Origin: Muribaculaceae bacterium Isolate-110 (HZI)
Lineage (GTDB): Bacteria > Bacteroidota > Bacteroidia > Bacteroidales > Muribaculaceae
Assembly (NCBI GenBank): GCA_003762875.1
Contig: RIBL01000003.1
Location: 62,001 to 126,000 of the forward strand
Reading direction: 5' to 3'
DNA: 64,000 nucleotides
Below, piece by piece: positions 36,834-44,577 of the stretch. Numbering within the stretch: position 1 is the stretch's first letter; every line of letters starts with the position of its first letter. The translations under genes and the position numbers were made by a program. Under the pieces are notes generated by a model. It saw only the letters and a program-made list of their open reading frames with translations. It ran no database searches and was not told the DNA's origin.

Positions 36834-37826
36834 ATGAATCCACTCCAACCCGACAAACGTTATCTTTTCCCGGACGACTACATGGCCGATCCGAGCGTAC
36901 ACGTATACAACGGTAAAATTTACATCTACCCCTCCCACGACTGGGAATGTGAAAACGTCGAAAACGACAACGGCGACCAATACGTCATGAAAGACATGCA
37001 CGTACTCTCCATCGACGGCGACCCCATGACCGGCAAAGTCACCGACCACGGCAAAGCCCTCGACATCGCCGACATACCCTGGGCCGGACGACAGCTCTGG
37101 GACTGCGACTGCGCCGAAAAAGACGGTCGTTACTACCTCTACTTCCCCCTCAAAGACCAAAACGACATCTTCCGCATCGGAGTAGCCATAGCCGACCGTC
37201 CCGAAGGCCCCTTCATACCACAGCCCGACCCCATACGCGGCAGCTACTCGATGGACATCTGCGTGCTCCCCGACGCCGACGGACACTATTATCTCTACTT
37301 TGGCGGACTCTGGGGCGGACAGCTCCAGCGTTACCGCGACAACAAAGCCCTCGAGAGTGCCGACCTCCCCGAAGGCGACGTCCCCGCACTCCCCAGCCGA
37401 TGCGTGCGCCTCACCGCCGACATGCTCCAGTTTGCCGAAGAGCCTCGTCCCATCGTAATCCTCGACAAAGAAGGCAACCCACTCAAAGCCAACGACCCTC
37501 ATCGCTTCTTCGAAGCCTCCTGGGTGCATAAATACAACGGTAAATATTACTTCTCCTACTCCACCGGCGACTCCCATCTGCTCTGCTACGCCATCGGCGA
37601 CAACCCCTACGGCCCCTTCGTCTATCAGGGCGTAATCCTCACACCCGTCGTAGGCTGGACCACCCACCACTGCATCATCGAGTATGAAGGCAAATGGTAT
37701 CTCTTCCACCACGACAGCATACCCTCGGGCGGCAAATCATGGCTCCGCTCCCTCAAAGTATGCCCCATCACCTACGACTCCGAAGGCCACATCCTCACCA
37801 TCGACGGAGGAGGAGATTCTTTATAG
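36834..37826 (+). CDS. GH43 family arabinofuranosidase/beta-xylosidase
   Basis: 330 residues, a single five-blade beta-propeller domain without a signal peptide, so probably cytosolic. The catalytic triad fits GH43: base D19 in ADPSV, pKa modulator D141 in SMDICV, and acid E227 in FFEASW. It should release arabinose or xylose from imported xylo-oligosaccharides. It is the last plus-strand hydrolase before the glycosyltransferase/mutase pair. Confidence 0.92.
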   Translation: MNPLQPDKRYLFPDDYMADPSVHVYNGKIYIYPSHDWECENVENDNGDQYVMKDMHVLSIDGDPMTGKVTDHGKALDIADIPWAGRQLWDCDCAEKDGRYYLYFPLKDQNDIFRIGVAIADRPEGPFIPQPDPIRGSYSMDICVLPDADGHYYLYFGGLWGGQLQRYRDNKALESADLPEGDVPALPSRCVRLTADMLQFAEEPRPIVILDKEGNPLKANDPHRFFEASWVHKYNGKYYFSYSTGDSHLLCYAIGDNPYGPFVYQGVILTPVVGWTTHHCIIEYEGKWYLFHHDSIPSGGKSWLRSLKVCPITYDSEGHILTIDGGGDSL

Positions 37827-37836
37827 TTTAAAGATT

Positions 37837-37896
37837 AAAGTTAAAAGTTTAGAGCATCGCGCGAACGAGTTCCGTAAACTCTAAACTTTTAACTTT
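37837..37896. terminator. 18-bp perfect inverted repeat after the GH43 gene
   Basis: 37837-37854 (AAAGTTAAAAGTTTAGAG) pairs perfectly with 37879-37896, with partial pairing beyond. It lies 11 bases past the GH43 stop. The right arm runs into the -7 box of the next gene. Confidence 0.6.
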
Positions 37897-37909
37897 AAAC
37901 TTTATTAAT

Positions 37910-37917
37910 TACCTTTG
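37910..37917 (+). promoter_or_regulatory. -7 box (TACCTTTG) for the glycosyltransferase gene, leaderless
   Basis: TACCTTTG ends 5 bases before the ATG at 37923, so transcription would start at or next to the start codon. A TTTT at 37887-37890 sits at the -33 spacing but is not a clear TTTG. Confidence 0.5.
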
Positions 37918-37922
37918 CACCT

Positions 37923-38888
37923 ATGATACAGCTATCAGGCATACTGTCACGGCGCAAGGTAAAGCACAGACCCTCGTGGCATCTGGTGTTTGAGTGGGAG
38001 GACGAGATTTCGCGCGCCCTTTCACTCCCCGTCCACGCCCCCGCCCGTCCCGGATGGTGGGCGCGCTCACTGGCCCGCAGGCTCGGGCTGAAATGTCCGG
38101 CAAGACACTTTCACCCAATGCTCGAATTTGTAATGATAGCCACCCCCGACAACCGCGGCCGTTACAGTCGCCACACAGTGCCGTGGATTATCGACTGGTT
38201 TCTCCCCGACAGCGACATCCCGGCATTTCTCCACTCCACGCGCCACTGTCAGCAAGTGCTCATATCAAGCCGCGAAGCCTACGAGCGGCTCACAGCCAAC
38301 GGAGCCGACCCCGGCCGCTACCGCCATCTGCCGCTATCACTCCCCGACCGCTACCGTCTCGACCCCTCGGCCGAGATGCACAAAGACATCGACCTCGCCC
38401 TGGTAGGACGCAACACAAGCCTCCTGCTCGAGTATGCCCGACGCTACGTCGACTCACACCCCGGACTCCGCGTAGTGGTCAAAGGCCCCAAACGAGACGG
38501 ACACCCCTGGGTCTACGACCTCGAGGGACACCCCGTGGCCGACATCGACAGCCGCCGGGACTACCTCGCCCTCATGCGACGCTGCCGCCTCTTTCTTTAC
38601 TCCACTCCCGGCATCGACGACGGCAAACCCACCCAAGGCTTCTCCCAGGTAACACCACGGTTTCTCGAAGCCCTCGCCTGCGGCTGCCGCCCACTCATGC
38701 GCTATCCCGACAACCCCGACACACGCTACTACCGCCTCAGCGACTTCGGCCCCTCGATCGACACCTATGCACAGTTTGAAGCCGAGGCCGACCGCATACT
38801 CTCCACCCCCCTCGACCTCGACGCCATAGCAGCCTACCTCGCTCCCCGCTACACATCACAGGTAATCAAAAGCATCGTATATTTATGA
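37923..38888 (+). CDS. glycosyltransferase (GT-B-like, CgeB-type)
   Basis: 321 residues, cytosolic. The C-terminal half has the GT-B donor-domain pattern: LALVGRNTSLLLEYARRYVD, then a YSTPGIDDGKPTQGFSQVTPRFLEALACGCRPL segment in which the proline/glutamate and ALACG match the family EX7E-like region, and a final helix region. The N-terminal half is less typical. It overlaps the next gene by four bases, so the two are coupled. Its substrate is unknown; the partner suggests galactofuranose or a related sugar. Confidence 0.75.
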   Translation: MIQLSGILSRRKVKHRPSWHLVFEWEDEISRALSLPVHAPARPGWWARSLARRLGLKCPARHFHPMLEFVMIATPDNRGRYSRHTVPWIIDWFLPDSDIPAFLHSTRHCQQVLISSREAYERLTANGADPGRYRHLPLSLPDRYRLDPSAEMHKDIDLALVGRNTSLLLEYARRYVDSHPGLRVVVKGPKRDGHPWVYDLEGHPVADIDSRRDYLALMRRCRLFLYSTPGIDDGKPTQGFSQVTPRFLEALACGCRPLMRYPDNPDTRYYRLSDFGPSIDTYAQFEAEADRILSTPLDLDAIAAYLAPRYTSQVIKSIVYL

Positions 38889-40123
38889 AACGCATAGCCA
38901 TCATAGGAGCCGGAGTCAGCGGCCTCACCATGGGCCGTCTGCTCGCCCCACGCGCAACAGTCACCATCTACGAATCCGACAGCCGCCCGGGCGGACTCAT
39001 CAAGTGTGATCGCGTGGAGGGTAACCTCTTCCACACGTGTGGAGGCCACGTCTTCAACACCCGCCGGCAGGAGGTGCTCGACATGTTCTGGAGCCTCTTT
39101 GACCGCGAACGCGACTTCGTAAAGGCCGACCGCAACTCGGCCGTCAGTATGCCCGACGGTGCCGAGATTCCCTACCCGATCGAAAACCACGCCTATATGC
39201 TCGACGACGACACCCTCCACGCCGTCATTGCCGACGTGGCCCGCATGAGGGCCGAAGCCGACGAGCCCCACAACTTCGAGCAATTCCTCCGCAAACAGTT
39301 CGGGCCCACCCTCTACGACCTCTACTTCGGACCCTACAACCGCAAGGTGTGGCGGCGCGACCTCTCCTCTGTGCCCCTCTCGTGGCTCGAAGGCAAGCTC
39401 CCGATGCCGACACCCGAGGAGATAATATACAACAACATACGTCGTGTCAAAGAGAAAGCCTTTGTCCACAGCACCTTCTACTACGAGCGTCACGACGGCT
39501 CGCAATTTCTCGCCGACACCCTCGCCCAAGGTCTCGACATTCGCTACAACACTCCCGTCGAGACCCTCACCCTCACACCTCAGGGCTCCTGGGACATCAA
39601 CGGCACCCCCTATGACACCGTGATATTCTGCGGCAACATACGTCAGCTCCCCTCCATGCTGCGCGGACTCGACATCTCGGGCTACACCTCTGCCATCGAA
39701 AGCCTCGAGTCACACGGCACAACATCCGTCTTCTGTGAGATAACCCCCAACCCTTATAGCTGGATCTACCTCCCCGACTCTCGCTATGACGCCCACCGCA
39801 TCATATGCACCGGCAACTTCTCGGCCACCAACAACACCCCCGGCCACATGACCGCAACCGTCGAATTTACCGACTCCATATCACACGACGAGATTCTGCG
39901 ACAGCTCCCCTCCATACCATTCTCGCCACGTTACATCACCCACCGTTACAACCCATGCACCTATCCCATACAGCACGCCGACACTCGCACCATGATTTCA
40001 TCGCTGTGCGACCGTCTGGCTCCGGTCGGCTTATATCTCACAGGCCGCTCGGCTCTCTGGGAATACTTCAACATGGACGTAGCCATGGACTCGGCCATCC
40101 GACTCGCCTCCCGCATCAGCTGA
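38885..40123 (+). CDS. UDP-galactopyranose mutase-like FAD-dependent oxidoreductase
   Basis: 412 residues. The N-terminal dinucleotide-binding motif GAGVSGLTMGRLL is followed by YESDSRPGG (FAD contacts) and HTCGGHVFNT, resembling the histidine loop of UDP-galactopyranose mutase. A later YFGPYNRKVW matches the family's conserved region. The product could isomerise a nucleotide sugar. The overlap with the glycosyltransferase gene supports a joint role in a surface glycan. A general amine-oxidase or protoporphyrinogen-oxidase-like flavoprotein is the alternative. Confidence 0.72.
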   Translation: MKRIAIIGAGVSGLTMGRLLAPRATVTIYESDSRPGGLIKCDRVEGNLFHTCGGHVFNTRRQEVLDMFWSLFDRERDFVKADRNSAVSMPDGAEIPYPIENHAYMLDDDTLHAVIADVARMRAEADEPHNFEQFLRKQFGPTLYDLYFGPYNRKVWRRDLSSVPLSWLEGKLPMPTPEEIIYNNIRRVKEKAFVHSTFYYERHDGSQFLADTLAQGLDIRYNTPVETLTLTPQGSWDINGTPYDTVIFCGNIRQLPSMLRGLDISGYTSAIESLESHGTTSVFCEITPNPYSWIYLPDSRYDAHRIICTGNFSATNNTPGHMTATVEFTDSISHDEILRQLPSIPFSPRYITHRYNPCTYPIQHADTRTMISSLCDRLAPVGLYLTGRSALWEYFNMDVAMDSAIRLASRIS

Positions 40124-40155
40124 CCGCCGTCAGAGACACAAATCTCAACCAACTT

Positions 40156-40299
40156 ATGAAACTGATTGAAATTAACATAGCCAAAATATCCGAGTTACGC
40201 CATAAATTTCATGTGCGTAGACTTTTCGTATTCGGAGCCATACTCACTGACCTATTTTCTCAACAAACATACCGTCCTGACTCGTCTATTACAGAATAA
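40156..40299 (+). pseudogene. truncated MNT-type nucleotidyltransferase remnant
   Basis: A 47-codon frame starting MKLIEINIAKISELRHKFHV, then RRLFVFGAILTDLF. This matches the first 40 or so residues of MNT-family nucleotidyltransferases (HEPN-MNT toxin-antitoxin antitoxins), where FGS-x-x-x-x-x-F is followed by SDIDLLV. Here the serine is alanine and the D-x-D catalytic segment is missing; the frame ends in unrelated residues. It is A/T-rich compared with its neighbours. No HEPN toxin gene is beside it. It is probably a decayed remnant. Confidence 0.65.
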
Positions 40300-40356
40300 A
40301 GCCCGTTGCGGCTACTTTTATTCCTTCCCAACCCTCTATATCTACCCTTACCAATC

Positions 40357-42348
40357 ATGACCACAGTAATCAAGACCCTGCTGTCAGTCTGCCTCATATG
40401 CTCCTGTCTCACATCTCAGGCCGTAAGCGACGTCACATTCAACAAAAAACGTCTGTCCCCCACTCTTGAGCTCGCACGTCAGGAACTCACCGCCCCCGGC
40501 ATACTCCCCGACATAACCCAAATAAGAGTCGAGACCCGCAGCCGCCCCTCCGACGGAAACGACAGCTACGAAATCACCCGACAGGACGACCGCATCACCA
40601 TCACAGCCCCCACCGATCTCGGCGCACTCTATGGCGCATATCATCTGGCCCGACTATCGGCCTCCGGAGCACATGTGCCCTCTCACATCTCCGAGTCACC
40701 GGCCTTCGCCCTGCGCATACTCAACCATTGGGACAATCTCGACGGCACCATCGAGCGCGGCTATGCCGGCCGCTCGATGTGGAAATGGGACGAGCTCCCC
40801 GACGTCATGTCACCGCGATATGCCGACTATGCTCGACGCAACGCAAGCATCGGCATCAACGCCACCGTGCTCAACAACGTCAACGCCTCGCCCCTCATCC
40901 TCTCCACCCCCTATCTCCACAAAATCAAAGCACTGGCCGACACATTCCGCCCCTACGGCATAAAAGTATTCCTGTCGGTCAACTTCGCCACCCCAATGGC
41001 CCTCGACTCGCTCCCCACAGCCGACCCTCTCGACCCGGCCGTGCAGAAGTGGTGGAAGCGAAAAGCCGACGAAATCTACAGTCTCATCCCCGACTTCGGC
41101 GGTTTTCTCGTCAAAGCCAACTCCGAAGGCCAGCCCGGTCCGATGGATTTCGGCCGCACTCATGCCGAGGGAGCCAATATGCTCGCCCGTGCCCTGCGCC
41201 CTCATCACGGCATAGTGATGTGGAGGGCATTTGTCTACTCACCCATCGACGCCGACCGCGCCAAGCAGGCCTACATGGAGTTTCAACCACTCGACGGCCG
41301 CTTTGACCCCAACGTCATAATCCAGATCAAGAACGGCCCCATCGACTTCCAGCCCCGCGAGGCTTACAGTCCGCTGTTCGGAGCCATGCCGGCCACTCCT
41401 CAGATGGTGGAGTTTCAGGTAACGCAGGAATACCTCGGCCATGCCAACCACCTGGCCTTTCTCGCCCCCATGTGGCAGGAATTTTTCAGCCAGGTATCCC
41501 CCGCCTCGCTCAAAGCCGTGGCCGGAGTCGCCAATGTGGGTGACGACCCCAATATGACAGGCCATCCGCTGGCCGACGCCAACTGGTATGCATTCGGACG
41601 TCTGGCCTGGGACCCCACGCTCACCCCCGAAGCCATCGCCGGCGAGTGGATTGACTCCCGGCTCATCGACCCGGCCGAGACTCCGGCCGACATACGCCGC
41701 AGCCTCATCGACATGTTCACCACCTCGCGCGAGACCGTAGTCGACTACATGATGCCGCTCGGACTTCACCACATCTTCGCATGGGGCCACCATTACGGCC
41801 CCGAGCCCTGGTGTGACATCGAGGGCGCACGTCCCGACTGGATGCCCTCCTACTATCACCGCGCCGACAAGGCCGGACTCGGTTTTGACCGCACACCCTC
41901 GGGCAGCGACGCCGTGTCGCAATATCCCGACTCCCTCCGTTCCGTCTATGCCGACATCTCGACATGTCCCGAAAATCTCCTCCTGTGGTTTCACCACGTC
42001 CCCTGGGACCACCGCATGCAGTCGGGCCGCACCATGTGGCAGGAGCTGTGTCACCGCTACGCTACAGGAGCCGCACGCGCCGCACGCTATCAGCATGTAT
42101 GGGCCGACGCACGCCCCTACGTCAGCCCCGCCATATGGACCGACGTCAACCGCCGCCTCATCACACAGGCCCGCGACGCCCAATGGTGGAAAGACGCCTG
42201 TGTGCTCTATTTCAGCCAATTCTCAAGTCAGGCACCCACGCCCGAAGTCTACCCCATCCATCACACCCTCCCCGACCTCAAGCACATCAACCTCGGCATA
42301 GACAATTACACCAACCCATCACCCGCCCTGCTCGACTCGCTCCGATAA
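40357..42348 (+). CDS. GH67 alpha-glucuronidase
   Basis: 663 residues with a signal peptide (TLLSVCLICSCLTSQA), ATG 40357. The probable catalytic residues are E257 in ANSEGQPGP, D330 in PIDFQP and E358 in QEYLGH. Their spacing (73 and 28) equals that of E292, D365 and E393 in the Cellvibrio japonicus enzyme. It removes 4-O-methylglucuronic acid from the non-reducing end of xylo-oligosaccharides. It completes the enzyme set for glucuronoxylan but is separated from the other genes by the glycosyltransferase pair and the MNT remnant. Confidence 0.95.
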   Translation: MTTVIKTLLSVCLICSCLTSQAVSDVTFNKKRLSPTLELARQELTAPGILPDITQIRVETRSRPSDGNDSYEITRQDDRITITAPTDLGALYGAYHLARLSASGAHVPSHISESPAFALRILNHWDNLDGTIERGYAGRSMWKWDELPDVMSPRYADYARRNASIGINATVLNNVNASPLILSTPYLHKIKALADTFRPYGIKVFLSVNFATPMALDSLPTADPLDPAVQKWWKRKADEIYSLIPDFGGFLVKANSEGQPGPMDFGRTHAEGANMLARALRPHHGIVMWRAFVYSPIDADRAKQAYMEFQPLDGRFDPNVIIQIKNGPIDFQPREAYSPLFGAMPATPQMVEFQVTQEYLGHANHLAFLAPMWQEFFSQVSPASLKAVAGVANVGDDPNMTGHPLADANWYAFGRLAWDPTLTPEAIAGEWIDSRLIDPAETPADIRRSLIDMFTTSRETVVDYMMPLGLHHIFAWGHHYGPEPWCDIEGARPDWMPSYYHRADKAGLGFDRTPSGSDAVSQYPDSLRSVYADISTCPENLLLWFHHVPWDHRMQSGRTMWQELCHRYATGAARAARYQHVWADARPYVSPAIWTDVNRRLITQARDAQWWKDACVLYFSQFSSQAPTPEVYPIHHTLPDLKHINLGIDNYTNPSPALLDSLR

Positions 42349-42380
42349 TCCCGCCCACAGAGCCGCGACATACGAAAACA

Positions 42381-42432
42381 AAGAGCGCGGGAGTGATAAT
42401 TTTGATATGAGAATTATCACTCCCGCGCTCTT
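42381..42432. terminator. 21-bp perfect inverted repeat after the GH67 gene
   Basis: 42381-42401 (AAGAGCGCGGGAGTGATAAT core) pairs perfectly with 42412-42432 around a 10-base loop. It is a strong hairpin 33 bases after the stop codon, marking the end of the xylan region. Confidence 0.85.
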
Positions 42433-42767
42433 GCATTTTATACCTTTTTATTGTCATATTTTTCCACACGCCGGCACTGAGATTAACATTATTTATATGT
42501 ATAATGTGAGTATTTCTGTGTAACTTTGCAAAAGAGGGTGAATAGGCTCATGCCGATTCGTGCCCTCTCGTGACCCGACTCTCCCCTCGCCCCCTTTGTT
42601 CAGGACTCTGACTGAGGGGAAAAGCCGTATATAACGGACTGTAACTTCGCGAAATGCAAGATTTAAAATGACCTTCCGATTTTTCCATTTTAAATTTTCC
42701 ATCTTCCACACCTCTCCCTCATCCGGCCCGGTGCCACCCTCTTTGGAAAAAGAAAAAAACTACATAA
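42433..42767. other. intergenic leader region upstream of recJ
   Basis: 335 bases without a gene. A TAACTTTG box at 42521-42528 may be the recJ promoter -7 element, giving a leader of roughly 240 bases; no good -33 is seen. An imperfect A/T inverted repeat (ATTTAAAATG at 42661-42670 with 42686-42695) follows. I see no riboswitch that I can name. Confidence 0.5.
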
Positions 42768-44486
42768 ATGACAAGTAAATGGAACTACTGTCCTCTTACA
42801 TCCGACGAGCAAGAAGCGGAATCCCGACTGGCGCAACGCTATTCGGGCACTCCGCCTGTTAGCGAGCTGCTGGCACAACGGGGCATATCCACAATCGAGG
42901 AGGCTGACAAATTTTTCTACCCCTCGCTCAAGGATCTGCACGACCCGTTCCTCATGCCCGACATGGACCGGGCTGTGGAGCGGCTCAACCTCGCCATGGG
43001 GAGGAAAGAAAAAATAATGGTCTACGGAGACTATGACGTGGACGGCACCACTGCCGTGGCTCTCGTCTACAAATATCTGCGTAACTATTACTCTAACATC
43101 GAGTATCACATACCCACTCGCACCGAGGACGGGTATGGCATCTCGCGCGCCACTATCGACATGGCCGCCGAGAGCGGAGTACGTCTCTTCATCATACTCG
43201 ACTGCGGCATCAAGGCCACCGACGAAGTTGCCTATGCGCGCTCACTCGGCATCGACTTCATCATCTGCGACCACCACGTGGCCGACGATGTGCTGCCCCC
43301 TGCGGCAGCCATCCTCAACCCCAAACTCGAAGGCTCGACCTACCCGTGCTCCCATCTCTCGGGGTGTGGAGTGGGCTATAAACTCATGCAGGCCTTCGCC
43401 ATCTCCAACTCCCTTCCTATGGGCGACCTCGAGGGACTGCTCGACCTTGTGGCGGTGTCAATCGCCGCCGACATCGTGCCGATGGTAGGTGAGAACAGGA
43501 TACTCACCTACTATGGTCTCAAACGCCTCAACTCCAACCCCAACATGGGTCTGCGCGCCATCATACGCACCTGCGGACTCTCGGGCAAGGAGATTACCAT
43601 CAGCGATGTAATATTCAAGATCGGACCGCGCATCAACGCCTCGGGACGTATGCAGAGCGGCAAAGAGGCCGTCGACCTGCTCGTGAGCCGCGACATGGCC
43701 GACGCTCTGGCTCGCGCCAAGGATATCGACGGATACAACCAGGACCGTAAGGAGCTTGACAAGCAGATAACCGAAGAAGCCAACACTATACTCGAAGAGC
43801 GCGACGTAAGCCATTCGCAGAAAAAGTCGATAGTCATCTACAACAAAAACTGGCACAAAGGCATCATCGGCATCGTGGCATCGCGCCTCACCGAGCTCTA
43901 CTACAAGCCGACCGTAGTGCTCACCCATGCCAACGGCCTGGCCACCGGATCGAGCCGTTCGGTGCAGGGTTTTGACGTCTACAGTGCGGTCGAGTCGACC
44001 CGCGACCTGCTCGAAAACTTCGGCGGACACACCTATGCGGTAGGCCTCTCGCTCAAGGAGGAAAACATCCCCGAGTTCACACGCCGGTTTGAGGAATATG
44101 TCAGGACCAATATCCGCACCGACCAGCTCACGCCCCAGCACGACATTGACGCCTATCTGACATTCAGCGAGATAACACCCGAGTTTCTCACGTTGCTGCG
44201 CAAGTTCAACCCCTACGGGCCAGGCAACTCCAAACCTGTGTTCTGCACCCTCCGTGTCAAGGACTTCGGCACCAGCAAACTCGTCGGCAAGCAGGGCGAG
44301 CACATCAAACTCGAAGTGGTCGATGACACCTCGGGCAAAGTCTACAACGGCATCGCCTTTAACTCGGCCGCCTACTTCCCCCACATCCACGCCGGCAAGC
44401 CGTTTGACATCTGCTACACCATCGAGGAAAACAAGCGCAAGACATCCCACTCCGTACAGCTCCTCGTAAAAGGAATCCTCTGTTAA
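42768..44486 (+). CDS. recJ: single-stranded-DNA-specific exonuclease RecJ
   Basis: 572 residues. The DHH phosphoesterase motifs are in order: DYDVDGT (about residue 88-94), DCGIK (about 145-149) and DHH (about 167-169), followed by the DHHA1 domain with SGRMQSGKEAV-like and GFDVYSAV segments, and the OB-fold C terminus. It degrades 5' single-stranded ends in recombination and mismatch repair. recQ lies next, a sensible pair because RecQ unwinds the substrate of RecJ. Confidence 0.96.
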   Translation: MTSKWNYCPLTSDEQEAESRLAQRYSGTPPVSELLAQRGISTIEEADKFFYPSLKDLHDPFLMPDMDRAVERLNLAMGRKEKIMVYGDYDVDGTTAVALVYKYLRNYYSNIEYHIPTRTEDGYGISRATIDMAAESGVRLFIILDCGIKATDEVAYARSLGIDFIICDHHVADDVLPPAAAILNPKLEGSTYPCSHLSGCGVGYKLMQAFAISNSLPMGDLEGLLDLVAVSIAADIVPMVGENRILTYYGLKRLNSNPNMGLRAIIRTCGLSGKEITISDVIFKIGPRINASGRMQSGKEAVDLLVSRDMADALARAKDIDGYNQDRKELDKQITEEANTILEERDVSHSQKKSIVIYNKNWHKGIIGIVASRLTELYYKPTVVLTHANGLATGSSRSVQGFDVYSAVESTRDLLENFGGHTYAVGLSLKEENIPEFTRRFEEYVRTNIRTDQLTPQHDIDAYLTFSEITPEFLTLLRKFNPYGPGNSKPVFCTLRVKDFGTSKLVGKQGEHIKLEVVDDTSGKVYNGIAFNSAAYFPHIHAGKPFDICYTIEENKRKTSHSVQLLVKGILC

Positions 44487-44577
44487 TTAGTAATTAGCAA
44501 TTAGTAATTATCAGGCTGACGATCAGCAATTCACAGCAGTCCGTAAATTATACACACTATCAATTGCCAATTACTAA
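44487..44577. repeat. AATTAGTAATTAGCAATT-family repeats between recJ and recQ
   Basis: TAATTAGTAATTAGCAATTA begins right after the recJ stop, and CAATTGCCAATTACTAATTG closes the gap. The two ends are roughly inverted. The last bases of the right repeat supply the TTG start codon of recQ. Confidence 0.7.

Noticed and set aside
39805-40155. Upstream extension of the MNT remnant
   Set aside because: This stretch overlaps the mutase-like gene in another frame; similarity to MNT proteins begins only at ATG 40156.
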